From the NCBI GenBank assembly GCA_900104855.1, contig FNSS01000001.1, positions 4,216,001 to 4,280,000 on the forward strand: a stretch of DNA of 64,000 bases, read 5' to 3'. The notes under the pieces were generated by a model. That model did not search any database and was not told where the DNA came from. It worked only from the letters and a program-made list of their open reading frames with translations. Positions 35,945 to 44,614 of the stretch are shown here, one piece after another. Made by a program: the position numbers and the translations under genes. Source of the DNA: Rhizobiales bacterium GAS188 (lineage in GTDB: Bacteria; Pseudomonadota; Alphaproteobacteria; Rhizobiales; Beijerinckiaceae). Each line of letters starts with the position of its first letter. The stretch's first letter is position 1.

Positions 35945-37024
35945 ATGGCCTCGAACCACCCCCGTGCTTTCCGCCTGCCGCCCACGGAGCCGAAAGCGGC
36001 CGCACAAGCCGAGGCTCCGCGCTCGCAGCGCGCCGTGACCATCGCGCCGGATACCTCGCTCGACCTGCTGCTCGCCGGCGAAGCCTCGTCCGCAGCTTCC
36101 GCCCCCGCAGCTTCCGTCCTTGCGGCGGCGCCGCCGCGCCGGCGCCTGTTCGGCTTCGGGCGGCTCCTGGCCTCGGCGCTCGGCGGGCTTGCCCTGATCG
36201 CACTCGCGACCGCGATCGAACGCTATGTCGCCTCGCTCCTCGAGGAGAATGCCTGGCTCGGCGGCCTCGCCCTGGCGCTCGCGGCGCTCGCCGGACTTGC
36301 GCTTCTCGGCCTCATCGGCCGGGAAACGCTGGCGATCCTCCGCCAGCGCCGCATCACCGCCTTGCGCCAGCGGGCAGCGCTGCTCAGCGACGGCCGCGAC
36401 GTCGCCGGCATGGCGGCGCTGGTTGCCGATCTCGCCTCGATCTACGCGCGCCGGCCCGACACGGCGCGGGCTCGAGCCCTGCTGGCGGGCCTGCATGGGG
36501 ATGTGCTCGACCCGCAAGACCGGCTCGCCGTCGCCGAGCGCGAGCTGATCGCGCCGCTCGACGGGCAGGCGCGCCAGCTGGTGGCGGCTTCGGCCCAGCG
36601 CGTCTCGATCGTCACCGCGCTCGCCCCGCGCGCCGTCTTCGACGTGCTGTTCGTCGCCGGCCAGTCCTTGTGGATCATTCGCCGCGTGAGCGAAATCTAC
36701 GGCTCGCGGCCGGGGCTCATCGGATTTTTCGGGCTCACGCGGCGCGTCCTGTCGCATCTCGCCATCACGGGCGGCATGGCGGTCGGGGACAGCCTGGTGC
36801 AGCAGGTGCTCGGCCACGGCATCGCCTCGCGGCTTTCGGCGAAGCTCGGCGAAGGGGTGCTGAACGGGCTTCTCACCGCCCGTGTCGGGCTTGCGACTAT
36901 CGAGGCCTGCCGGCCCTTGCCCTTCAGGGCCGTCACCGGGCCCAAGCTCATGGACGTGGCGGGCGCCCTGTTGCGCAAATCGGCGCCCCTGCCGGATGAA
37001 AAAGGGCAAGCCGAGCCCCATTGA
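35945..37024 (+). CDS. ycjF: YcjF-like membrane protein (TIGR01620 family, DUF697)
   Basis: A 359-residue membrane partner of YcjX. The N-terminal 60 residues are hydrophilic and Ala/Pro-rich, two TM helices lie at about 72-90 and 104-122, and the DUF697-like C-terminal domain (VSIVTALAPRAVFDVLFV...HLAITGGMAVGDSLVQQ...GVLNGLLTARVGL) holds further hydrophobic segments. The ATG at 35945 has GAGGAG 8 bp upstream; the stop of ycjX is 11 bp before. Function unknown beyond a link to envelope stress. Confidence 0.92.
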   Translation: MASNHPRAFRLPPTEPKAAAQAEAPRSQRAVTIAPDTSLDLLLAGEASSAASAPAASVLAAAPPRRRLFGFGRLLASALGGLALIALATAIERYVASLLEENAWLGGLALALAALAGLALLGLIGRETLAILRQRRITALRQRAALLSDGRDVAGMAALVADLASIYARRPDTARARALLAGLHGDVLDPQDRLAVAERELIAPLDGQARQLVAASAQRVSIVTALAPRAVFDVLFVAGQSLWIIRRVSEIYGSRPGLIGFFGLTRRVLSHLAITGGMAVGDSLVQQVLGHGIASRLSAKLGEGVLNGLLTARVGLATIEACRPLPFRAVTGPKLMDVAGALLRKSAPLPDEKGQAEPH

Positions 37025-37106
37025 CCTTTCGCCCCGGCTCCGCGATGCAACGCCGGCGGTGCGGAGCCCGGAGGTGAAGGGCCCATGACACGCGTCCGCG
37101 CGGGCC

Positions 37107-38489
37107 ATGCTGTTCAACTCCTTTCCTTTCCTCCTCGTCTTCCTGCCGGCCGCCCTGGCGATCCAGGCGCTGGCGGAGCGCATCGCGCCGCAGGCAAGGC
37201 TGCAGGTGCTGCTCGGGCTCTCCTTTGCCTTCTACGGCTATTGGGATTGGCGCTTCGTGCCGCTGATGGCGGCCTCGATCCTGGTGAACTGGGCGATCAG
37301 CCGCCTGTTCGCGGCACGGCGAAAGGCGTCTCCGGCCACTTTCATCATCGCCTTTGCCATCGCGGCCAATCTCCTGGTGCTCGGCATCTTCAAATATACG
37401 GGCTTCTTGGCGGCCCTCGCCAATGCGGTCGGCGGCCTCGACCTGCCCGAGCCGCGTTTCGCGCTGCCGCTCGGCATCTCCTTCTTCACCTTCCATCATG
37501 TGATGTATCTGACCGATCTGCGGGGAGGGACGGCGCCGCTCTACAGCCTGACCCGCTACGGGCTCTATATCGGCTTCTTCCCGCAGGTTCTGTCCGGGCC
37601 GCTGGTGCGCTGGTCGGAGGTGATGCACCAGTTCGAGCTCAAGGCCTTCCGCGAGGGCTGGCAGGAGCGCTTGTGGCGCGGGCTGATCCTCGTCACCCTC
37701 GGCCTCGCCAAGAAGAGCATCTTCGGGGACGGGCTTGCGAGCTACGCCAACCCGGTCTTCTCGCTCGCCGCCGAGGGCACGCGGCTCACGGTGATGCAGG
37801 CCTGGGAGGGAGTCCTCGCCTTCACCTTCCAGATCTATTTCGACTTCTCCGGCTATACCGACATGGCGCTCGGCGTCGCCCTGATGTTCGGCATCACCCT
37901 ACCGCAGAACTTCAACAGACCCTACCGCGCCATCAGCCTGTCCGATTTCTGGCGGCGCTGGCACATGACCCTGTCGCGCTTCCTGCGCGACTACCTCTAC
38001 ATCCCGCTCGGCGGCAACCGGCACGGCCTCGCCCGTCAGCTCGCTGCTCTCCTTCTCACCATGGGGCTCGGCGGGCTGTGGCATGGCGCCGCGCTGACCT
38101 TCGTGGCCTGGGGCGTCGTGCATGGGCTTGGCCTCAGCGCCGGCGTCCTGTGGCGCAAGGCCGGGCTGCCTATGCCGGCCTGGCTCGGCTTCGTCCTCAC
38201 CTTCCTGTTCGTCGTCGCCGCCTGGGTGCTGTTCCGGGCTCCCTCCTTCGAGGTCGCGACAAGGCTCTACGCCGCCATGGCCGGATGGGCTCCCTGGGGC
38301 GCCGCCCTCAAATGGCGCCTGCTCCTGCCGGCTGCGCTGTTCGCCATGCTGGGGCCGACGGCAAATGACATCGCCCAGGGTGCGCGGCCCTCCCGCCTTC
38401 TGGCCTTCGCCCTGGCGCTCGGCCTCGTGCTCCTGCTCCTCAAGCTCGGCGACGAGCAGAATTACGAGTTCATCTATTTCCAATTCTGA
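37107..38489 (+). CDS. MBOAT family O-acyltransferase (AlgI-like), orphan
   Basis: A 460-residue polytopic membrane acyltransferase. Signatures are MLFNSFPFLLVFLP at the N-terminus, the QVLSGPLVRW loop, DFWRRWHMTLSRFLRDYLYIP in the central region and the catalytic His in GLGGLWHGAALTF near residue 326. AlgI/PatA-type proteins O-acetylate exopolysaccharide or peptidoglycan, normally with a periplasmic SGNH partner (AlgJ/AlgX/PatB). No partner gene is nearby, so it may act with a distant one. No clear Shine-Dalgarno precedes the ATG. Confidence 0.92.
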   Translation: MLFNSFPFLLVFLPAALAIQALAERIAPQARLQVLLGLSFAFYGYWDWRFVPLMAASILVNWAISRLFAARRKASPATFIIAFAIAANLLVLGIFKYTGFLAALANAVGGLDLPEPRFALPLGISFFTFHHVMYLTDLRGGTAPLYSLTRYGLYIGFFPQVLSGPLVRWSEVMHQFELKAFREGWQERLWRGLILVTLGLAKKSIFGDGLASYANPVFSLAAEGTRLTVMQAWEGVLAFTFQIYFDFSGYTDMALGVALMFGITLPQNFNRPYRAISLSDFWRRWHMTLSRFLRDYLYIPLGGNRHGLARQLAALLLTMGLGGLWHGAALTFVAWGVVHGLGLSAGVLWRKAGLPMPAWLGFVLTFLFVVAAWVLFRAPSFEVATRLYAAMAGWAPWGAALKWRLLLPAALFAMLGPTANDIAQGARPSRLLAFALALGLVLLLLKLGDEQNYEFIYFQF

Positions 38490-38751
38490 AGCCTTCGGCA
38501 GGCGTTGCCGGCATCGGATCGGCCGTCGCCGCTATTCCGCAATGCGAAAATAAGCCTTCGCGCCTCGAAATGCGCGGCCGGCATGCGACTACGCGGGGGC
38601 GAAGCGGGACGGGTCCCCCCGCGCGGCGCCGGCAGCCGGAAGCGGCCCTCCACGGAGGGGCCTACCTCGTATGACCCGCAAGCCTCCCCCATGCTTTCTT
38701 GGGGGTTAACGGTGTCGGCGCAAATTTCCCGGGAGCGTGGCATACAAGTCA
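38490..38751 (+). other. Gene-free leader region before dksA with stacked hairpins
   Basis: No open frame here looks genuine. It contains GCGGGGG/CCCCCGC (38593-38599 with 38616-38622), a CCCTCC-AC-GGAGGG dyad near 38646-38659 and CCCCCA/TGGGGG (38686-38691 with 38700-38705). The first may terminate the MBOAT transcript; none is followed by a long T-run. Confidence 0.5.
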
Positions 38752-38780
38752 TTGTCGAGTCACATGTACGGCTCTATAAG
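38752..38780 (+). promoter_or_regulatory. Sigma-70-type promoter of dksA
   Basis: TTGTCG (38752-38757) and TATAAG (38775-38780) are separated by exactly 17 bp, a good match to vegetative promoters. Transcription would start about 38787, giving a leader of about 40 nt. Confidence 0.6.
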
Positions 38781-38828
38781 CGCGCCCAAAGCAGGGCTGT
38801 CCTCGACAGGTGATGTGACGGGTTGCGC

Positions 38829-39245
38829 ATGCGCGAAGCGGTGATTGACGAGTACAAACCTTCCGACAAAGAAACCTTCATGAACGAGCGGCAGAGAGAA
38901 TATTTCCGCCGCAAGTTGTGGAAGTGGAGAGACGAAATCCTGCGCGAGAGCCGCGAAACGCTCAATCAGCTGCAGGCCGAGCGCGAGCATTTGCCCGACC
39001 TCGCCGATCGCGCCTCGACCGAGACCGATCGCTCGATCGAGCTCAGGGCCCGCGACCGGCAGCGCAAGCTGATCTCCAAGATCGATGCGGCGCTCTCCCG
39101 AATCGATGACGGCACCTATGGCTATTGCGACGAGACCGGCGAGCCGATCTCGCTCAAGCGTCTCGAGGCCCGGCCGATCGCCACCTTGTCGATCGAAGCG
39201 CAGGAACGCCATGAGCGTGCCGAGCGCGTGCATCGTGACGATTGA
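38829..39245 (+). CDS. dksA: RNA polymerase-binding transcription factor DksA (single-cysteine type)
   Basis: A 138-residue DksA. The N-terminus EYKPSDKETFMNERQREYF, the coiled coil with the LADRASTETDRS tip carrying the conserved D..A motif, and the C-terminal GYCDETGEPISLKRLEARP region match the family. The canonical four-cysteine zinc finger is reduced to one cysteine, the others being replaced by Thr, Ser and Ala. Zinc-free DksA variants of this kind are known in alphaproteobacteria and as DksA2. It should modulate transcription with ppGpp by entering the RNAP secondary channel. ATG at 38829; a TTG two codons upstream is possible. Confidence 0.93.
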   Translation: MREAVIDEYKPSDKETFMNERQREYFRRKLWKWRDEILRESRETLNQLQAEREHLPDLADRASTETDRSIELRARDRQRKLISKIDAALSRIDDGTYGYCDETGEPISLKRLEARPIATLSIEAQERHERAERVHRDD

Positions 39246-39270
39246 CGTGCCTCCAATCGACGTGTCTGCG
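39241..39270 (+). repeat. Degenerate 15-bp duplication at the dksA stop
   Basis: ATTGACGTGCCTCCA (containing the TGA stop) is followed by ATCGACGTGTCTGCG, 11 of 15 identical. In the second unit TGA has become CGA. Weak alone, but the same kind as the clearer cases elsewhere in the window. Confidence 0.4.
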
Positions 39271-39325
39271 GGAGCCCGTCCGATTTCCCAGATGAGCTCC
39301 TAGAGCGCCGGGCGCTCACGAAACC

Positions 39326-40516
39326 ATGCCGCTGACCGGAACGAAAGTCCTCGATCTGTCGCGCGTGCTTGCGGGCCCGTGGTGCGCGCAGACGCTGGCC
39401 GATCTCGGCGCCGATGTCTGGAAGGTCGAGGAGCCCGGGCGCGGCGACGATACGCGCGCCTGGATGCCGCCCGAGATCGAAGGCGAATCGACCTACTACA
39501 TGTCCGCCAATCGGTCGAAACGCTCGATCGCCGTCGATCTGAAACACCCCGACGGGCAGCGCATCGTGCGCGAGCTGGCGATGAAGGCCGATGTGCTCGT
39601 CGAGAACTACAAGAAGGGCACGCTCGAGCGCTTCGGCCTCGGCTATGAGCAGCTCTCAGCTCTCAATCCACGCCTCGTCTATTGCTCGATATCGGGTTAT
39701 GGCCGCACCGGCCCGCGTGCCGACGAGCCCGGCTACGACTTCGCCATCCAGGCCGAAAGCGGCCTGATGTCGATCACCGGCGAGCCGGGTGGCGCGCCCA
39801 TGAAGCATGGCATGGCGATCACCGACCTGGTCACCGGCATGAACGCTGCGCAGGCGGTGCTCGCCGCCTTGCTGGCGCGAGTTCGCACCGGCAAGGGCCA
39901 GCTCATCGACATGGCACTCCTCGATTGCGCCGTGGCGCTGCTCGCCAATATGGCGTCTGGTCATATCGTCACCGGCGCCGAGCCGCAACGCCTCGGCAAT
40001 GCCCATCCGACCGTCGTGCCCTATCAGGTGTTCGAAACCTCGGACGGCGATTTCGTGCTGGCGGTCGGCAATGACAGCCAGTTCCGCGCGCTCTGCGACA
40101 AGGTGGTGGGGCTGCCCGATCTTTCGGTCGATCCGCGCTTTGCCACGGCACGCGGCCGGGTGATCCATCGCGAGGCGCTCATCCCCGAGCTCGCCGCCGC
40201 CTTCCGCACCCGCCCGACCGCCGAGTGGATCGCCGCCCTGCACCGCGAGAAGGTGCCGTGCGGCCAGGTGAGGAACCTGACGCAGGTCTTCGCCTCGCCG
40301 GAGATCGCGGCGCGCCGCATGGTGGCCGAGGTCCAGGATGCGCGTCACGGCACGGTGAAGCTGATGCGTTCGCCGCTGGCGCTGCGCGGGACGCCGACGC
40401 GCGAGCCGACATCGCCGCCGCGCCTCGCCGAGCATACCGCCGCCCTGCTCAGCGAGGTGCTCGGCCTCGATGCCACAGCGATCGCCGCCTTGCGGGCCTC
40501 CGGCGCGGTCTCCTGA
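39326..40516 (+). CDS. CaiB/BaiF (class III) CoA-transferase 1
   Basis: A 396-residue family III CoA-transferase. It opens LTGTKVLDLSRVLAGPWCAQ, has the Rossmann CoA region VDLKHPDGQRIVREL...ADVLVENYKKG and the candidate catalytic aspartate near 138 in GYDFAIQAESGLMSITGEPGG. These enzymes move CoA between organic acids. It is 81 bp after dksA and 95 bp before a second paralogue. Substrates are not predictable from sequence. Confidence 0.93.
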   Translation: MPLTGTKVLDLSRVLAGPWCAQTLADLGADVWKVEEPGRGDDTRAWMPPEIEGESTYYMSANRSKRSIAVDLKHPDGQRIVRELAMKADVLVENYKKGTLERFGLGYEQLSALNPRLVYCSISGYGRTGPRADEPGYDFAIQAESGLMSITGEPGGAPMKHGMAITDLVTGMNAAQAVLAALLARVRTGKGQLIDMALLDCAVALLANMASGHIVTGAEPQRLGNAHPTVVPYQVFETSDGDFVLAVGNDSQFRALCDKVVGLPDLSVDPRFATARGRVIHREALIPELAAAFRTRPTAEWIAALHREKVPCGQVRNLTQVFASPEIAARRMVAEVQDARHGTVKLMRSPLALRGTPTREPTSPPRLAEHTAALLSEVLGLDATAIAALRASGAVS

Positions 40517-40610
40517 GCCTCGTTTATCCCGAAGAGCCGTCACCCCTTCTCGGAATGATGCCGAGGCGCATAGCGTGCGCTATGATAGGCGCCGCATAGG
40601 AGCCTGATGA

Positions 40611-41771
40611 ATGCGTCCGCTCGAGGGTTTGCTGGTCATTGCCGTGGAGCAGGCGGTCGCGGCGCCCTATTGCACCTCGCGCCTCGCCGATGCCGGGGCA
40701 CGGGTCATCAAGATCGAGCGGCCGGAAGGCGATTTCGCCCGCGGCTATGACGATGCGGCCAAGGGACAGAGCAGCTATTTCGTCTGGTTGAACCGCGGCA
40801 AGGAATCCCTCGCCCTCGACCTCGCGAAAGAAGCCGGCCGCGCCGAGCTCGGCAAGCTGATCGCCAAGGCCGACATCCTGGTGCAGAACCTCAAGCCCGG
40901 TGCGCTGGCGCGGCTCGGCTTCCCGATCGACGAGTTGCGGACGCGCCACGCGGCGCTGATCTGCTGCTCGATCAGCGGCTATGGCGACGAGGGCCCGCTC
41001 TCGCAGCGCAAGGCCTATGATCTCCTGATCCAGGCCGAATCCGGCCTCGCCTCGATCACCGGCGGCCCCGAGGGCCCGGCCCGGGTCGGCGTCTCGATCG
41101 TCGATATCGCGACCGGGGCCGCGGCCCATGCGGCCATCCTCGAAGCGCTGGTCGGGCGGGCCGCCACCGGAAAGGGCAGCGATATCCGCATCTCCATGTT
41201 CGATGTGATGGCGGATTGGCTGACCGTGCCGTTGCTCAACGCCGAGGCCGGCAAGCCGCCGCAGCGCATCGGCCTCGCCCATCCCTCGGTCGCGCCCTAT
41301 GGCGTCTTCGCCTCGAAGGACGGCAAGGAGATCCTGATCTCGATCCAGAACGAACGCGAGTGGCGGTCCTTATGCGAGGCCGTGCTCGGCGATGCGGCGC
41401 TCGCCGAGGATGCGCGCTTCGCCACCAATCTCGCCCGTGTCCGCAACCGGCGCGAGACCGATGGGCTGGTGGCCAAGGCCTTCGCGGCGATGGCTCGCGA
41501 CATTCTGGTGCAGCGTCTCGACGCCGCCGACATCGCCTTCGCCGAGGTCAACGGCATGCAGGATCTGGCGCGCCATCCGCATTTGCGCCGCTCGACCATC
41601 GAGACCCCGAACGGCGAGGTCGCCTATCCGGCTCCCGCGGCGATCTTCGACGGCGTGCCGCGCCGCCTCGGTGCCGTGCCGGCGCTGGGTGCCAATAACG
41701 GGGCAGTGCTTGGCGGGTCGGTGCTCGGCGAGGCCCTCGAGGCGCCTGCGGCAAGGCGCGGGAGCGGCTGA
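40611..41771 (+). CDS. CaiB/BaiF (class III) CoA-transferase 2
   Basis: A 386-residue paralogue of the preceding gene, with the same architecture: LLVIAVEQAVAAPYCTSRLAD start, ADILVQNLKPG and AYDLLIQAESGLASITGGPEGP with the candidate catalytic aspartate. The two are clearly different in sequence, so this is an old pair and not a recent tandem duplication. They could be separate enzymes or a heteromer. The stop is 54 bp before regB. Confidence 0.93.
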   Translation: MRPLEGLLVIAVEQAVAAPYCTSRLADAGARVIKIERPEGDFARGYDDAAKGQSSYFVWLNRGKESLALDLAKEAGRAELGKLIAKADILVQNLKPGALARLGFPIDELRTRHAALICCSISGYGDEGPLSQRKAYDLLIQAESGLASITGGPEGPARVGVSIVDIATGAAAHAAILEALVGRAATGKGSDIRISMFDVMADWLTVPLLNAEAGKPPQRIGLAHPSVAPYGVFASKDGKEILISIQNEREWRSLCEAVLGDAALAEDARFATNLARVRNRRETDGLVAKAFAAMARDILVQRLDAADIAFAEVNGMQDLARHPHLRRSTIETPNGEVAYPAPAAIFDGVPRRLGAVPALGANNGAVLGGSVLGEALEAPAARRGSG

Positions 41772-41825
41772 GCGCGGTCGTCTCGACCGGCGATACGCGT
41801 TGAGCCTATCGGGTGTCGACACAAC

Positions 41826-43295
41826 ATGGCAGAGGATAGACCGATGCCCGACAACGACACGACGAGCTTCCTGTCCCATGCGCAGGGCTTGCGCCTGCGC
41901 ACCCTGGTCTTGCTGCGCTGGCTGGCGATCTTCGGGCAGACGATCGCCGTCACCGTCGTGCATGTCGGGCTCGGATTCCGCATGCCGATCATGCCGGCCT
42001 TGGCGGTCATCCTGGCTTCGGCGCTGCTCAATGTCGGGCTTGCCCTGCGCTTCCCCATGAGCCACCGCATCAGCGACCGGGTCGCGGTGGCGCTGCTGGC
42101 CGCCGACATCGTGCAGCTCGCAGCCTTGCTCTATCTGACGGGCGGCCTCGAAAACCCCTTCGCGATCCTGTTCGTCGCCCCAGTGCTGATCTCCGCCATG
42201 GCGCTGGCGCCGGGGCGGACCTTGGTGCTCGGCGTGCTGGCCGGCCTCGCCGTCACGGCTCTGGCGCTCGTCCATGAGCCTTTGCCTTGGTACGAGGGTA
42301 CGACCAACATTCTGCCGCAGCTTTATCGCCTCGGCATCTGGACGGCGATCATGCTGAGCCTCGCCTTCACCGGCGTCTATGCCTGGCGGATCGCAAAGGA
42401 GGGGCGCGATCTCGCCCAGGCGCTCGCCGCCACCGAGCTCGTCCTGGCGCGCGAGCAGCATCTGTCGCAGCTCGACGGGCTGGCGGCGGCCGCGGCCCAT
42501 GAGCTCGGCACGCCGCTCGCCACCATCACCCTCGTGGCGCAGGAGCTGCATCGCATCGGCCCGACGGAAGGCCCGATCGCCGAAGACGTCGCCCTGCTGC
42601 GCGACGAGGTGCAGCGCTGCCGCGGCATCCTCTCCAAGCTGACCACCTTGTCGCAAAGCGGCGCCAGCCCTTGGGCCGTGATGTCGCTCCACCATCTGCT
42701 CGAGGAAGTGATCAGCCCGCAGCGCGCCTTCGACGTGCGCATCGAGACGCATTTGGAAGGGGCGGGGCCGGAGCCGTCGACGCGGCGCAATCCCGGCATC
42801 CTCTACGGCCTCGGCAATCTCCTCGACAACGCGCTCGGCTTCGCCTCCAAGACCGTGCTGGTCGAAGCGAGCTGGGACCAGGGCTCGGTCACGGTGCGCA
42901 TCACCGATGACGGGCAGGGCTTTCCGCCCGATATCCTGTCGCGCGTGGGGGAACCCTATGTGACGACGCGCGGCGGGGATGCCGAGACGCTCGATGCGGG
43001 TTCGGGGCTGGGGCTTGGCTTGTTCATCGCCAAGACGCTGCTCGAACGTTCGGGCGCCACGCTGGTTGCGACCAATGTGGCCGATGGCGGCGCAAGGCTG
43101 ACCATGACCTGGCCCCGGCAGGCCTTCGAAGCCTCCGAGGCGCACACGAAACCTGGCGTCGGCAAGGGGGCGGACCCTCAACCCCTTGTTCCGGCATCCG
43201 ATAGACGGCACATTACGGGGATTCCAACTCCGTCGGAGGCGGTATTTGGACATGAAACAGAGCTCGGACATGCCACAGATCGCGAACCCTCCTGA
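41826..43295 (+). CDS. regB: Redox-sensing histidine kinase RegB/ActS/PrrB
   Basis: A 489-residue membrane kinase. Six TM helices occupy about 28-190. The ubiquinone-sensing motif GGLENPF is at 106-112, the H-box HELGTPLATI has phospho-acceptor His225, and the redox-active cysteine is Cys265 in EVQRCRGIL, the same context as in Rhodobacter RegB. HATPase N and G boxes follow (NLLDNALGFA, DDGQGFPP, GSGLGLGLFIAKTL). After the ATPase domain (about residue 437) comes a 50-residue hydrophilic tail that I do not associate with the family and that overlaps regA by 44 bp. An ATG giving MPDNDTTS is an alternative start. Confidence 0.94.
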   Translation: MAEDRPMPDNDTTSFLSHAQGLRLRTLVLLRWLAIFGQTIAVTVVHVGLGFRMPIMPALAVILASALLNVGLALRFPMSHRISDRVAVALLAADIVQLAALLYLTGGLENPFAILFVAPVLISAMALAPGRTLVLGVLAGLAVTALALVHEPLPWYEGTTNILPQLYRLGIWTAIMLSLAFTGVYAWRIAKEGRDLAQALAATELVLAREQHLSQLDGLAAAAAHELGTPLATITLVAQELHRIGPTEGPIAEDVALLRDEVQRCRGILSKLTTLSQSGASPWAVMSLHHLLEEVISPQRAFDVRIETHLEGAGPEPSTRRNPGILYGLGNLLDNALGFASKTVLVEASWDQGSVTVRITDDGQGFPPDILSRVGEPYVTTRGGDAETLDAGSGLGLGLFIAKTLLERSGATLVATNVADGGARLTMTWPRQAFEASEAHTKPGVGKGADPQPLVPASDRRHITGIPTPSEAVFGHETELGHATDREPS

Positions 43296-43836
43296 GACGG
43301 GGCCGGCGCAGGCCGAGAAGACCTTGCTGATCGTCGATGACGACCAGCCCTTTCTCAACCGCCTCGCCCGCGCCATGGAGATGCGCGGCTTCGTGGTCGA
43401 TACCGCCCAGAGCGTCGCCGACGGCATCGCGCGCGTTGAGGCGTCGCCCCCCGCCTATGCGGTGATCGATCTGCGCCTCGCGGACGGCAACGGGCTCGAT
43501 GTGGTGGCGCATCTCAAGACCAAGCGCCCCAATGCGCGCGGCATCATCCTGACCGGCTACGCCAATATCGCGACTGCCGTGACCGCGGTGAAGCTCGGTG
43601 CCTTCGACTATCTGGCCAAGCCCGCCGATGCCGACGAGATCCACGCGGCCCTGATGGCGATCGCGGGCGAGCGCGCCACGCTGCCTGAGAACCCGATGTC
43701 GGCCGATCGCGTGCGCTGGGAACATATCCAGCGCGTCTACGAAATGTGCGACCGCAACGTCTCGGAGACGGCGCGCCGGCTCAACATGCACCGGCGCACT
43801 TTGCAGCGCATCCTGGCGAAGCGCGCCCCGCGCTAA
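43252..43836 (+). CDS. regA: Redox response regulator RegA/ActR/PrrA
   Basis: A 194-residue regulator. The receiver domain has acidic DDD (29-31), phospho-acceptor Asp73 in VIDLRLADGNG and the LTGYANIATAVTAVK switch region. The C-terminal Fis-type helix-turn-helix NVSETARRLNMHRRTLQRIL is practically invariant among RegA homologues. It controls photosynthesis, respiration, carbon and nitrogen fixation genes in relatives. GGAGG lies 12 bp before this ATG; an ATG 6 codons later is possible. It starts inside regB. Confidence 0.96.
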   Translation: MKQSSDMPQIANPPETGPAQAEKTLLIVDDDQPFLNRLARAMEMRGFVVDTAQSVADGIARVEASPPAYAVIDLRLADGNGLDVVAHLKTKRPNARGIILTGYANIATAVTAVKLGAFDYLAKPADADEIHAALMAIAGERATLPENPMSADRVRWEHIQRVYEMCDRNVSETARRLNMHRRTLQRILAKRAPR

Positions 43837-43875
43837 GTGGCTCTCACGGCGCGGGTTAGCAGGCGCGTTTGGCGT

Positions 43876-44040
43876 CACCTCTCCCCTTGTGGGAGAGGTC
43901 GATCCGAGCCCCCAGGCGAGGATCGGGTGAGGGGGGTAACTCCTGCCTTCGCAGAGGGACCCTCGCAGGCTGTCGCTGCCCCCCTCACCCGGAGCCTTCG
44001 CTTCGCTCAGGCTCCGACCTCTCCCACAAGGGGAGAGGTG
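43876..44040. repeat. Family C long palindromic repeat
   Basis: Terminal arms 43876-43899 and 44017-44040 are exact 24-bp reverse complements (starting CACCTCTCCCCTTGTGGGAG). Each arm contains a smaller hairpin, and inner parts GGTGAGGGGG and CCCCCTCACC also pair. The element ends 10 bp from the mmcB stop and fills most of the regA-mmcB convergent gap; it may end both transcripts. A related half copy is at 27368-27424. Confidence 0.85.
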
Positions 44041-44049
44041 AAGGTCCGA

Positions 44050-44559
44050 TCACCCCAGCATCTCGCCGGTGATTGGATCGATGATGGATTGCAGGCGGTC
44101 CGCCGCCAACGTCGCGAAGCGCAGCAGTATGGCGCGCCGGCGCGCCGGCGACAACGGAGTCTCGATCGGCTCGCGGATCACGGCGCCGCCATAGGCATCG
44201 GCGACGATCAGGCCGAGATCCGCGGGCAGGATTTCTGAAGGGAAATCGGCCGCGACCGCGAAGGCGAGGGCGTCGCAATATTCGGCGTAATCGCTCCATT
44301 TCGTGTCGGCGCGCCAATCCTCGATGCCCGACTTCACCTCGACGATGAGGATACGCCCGCCGGGCGCGAGCGCCAGGATGTCGACGCGGCGGCCGGATGC
44401 CAGGATGACCTCCGCCAGCACCGAATAGCCGAGCGCCCGCAGGCAGCGCATGGCGCCACGCGTCACCGCCGCCGTGACTTCAGGGCGCGAGGGGCGCAGC
44501 AGCGGTTCCGCGGGAACGCCTGTATCGACCGAGGTCTTGGACAAGGGAAATTGGGACAT
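44050..44559 (-). CDS. mmcB: MmcB family DNA repair protein
   Basis: A 169-residue member of the MmcB family, first defined in Caulobacter as a LexA-regulated protein involved in mutagenesis repair. The PD-(D/E)xK-like core is visible: VLAEVILASGRRVDILAL followed by ILIVEVKSGIEDWRAD, with candidate catalytic Asp, Glu and Lys. No LexA box is evident upstream, but the short gap to the next gene suggests mmcB may be transcribed alone. Confidence 0.88.
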   Translation of the reverse strand: MSQFPLSKTSVDTGVPAEPLLRPSRPEVTAAVTRGAMRCLRALGYSVLAEVILASGRRVDILALAPGGRILIVEVKSGIEDWRADTKWSDYAEYCDALAFAVAADFPSEILPADLGLIVADAYGGAVIREPIETPLSPARRRAILLRFATLAADRLQSIIDPITGEMLG

Positions 44560-44577
44560 GACGCTCCGAGTCTTGTC

Positions 44578-44614
44578 TCACGAATAGTCCGGGCTCAGGA
44601 ACAGTCCTGGCTCA
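44578..44614 (-). repeat. 17-bp tandem stop-codon ladder (three TGA) after the Yip1-like gene
   Basis: On the minus strand the real stop (44612-44614, in ATTCGTGA) is followed by GTTCCTGA and again ATTCGTGA at exact 17-bp steps, so TGA occurs at 44612, 44595 and 44578 (lowest coordinate of each). With GCC(A/C)GGACT in the units, the three stops fall in three different reading frames. Confidence 0.88.

Noticed and set aside
39326-41771. Recent tandem duplication of the two CoA-transferase genes
   Set aside because: Outside the family motifs the two proteins differ extensively, so the pair is old.
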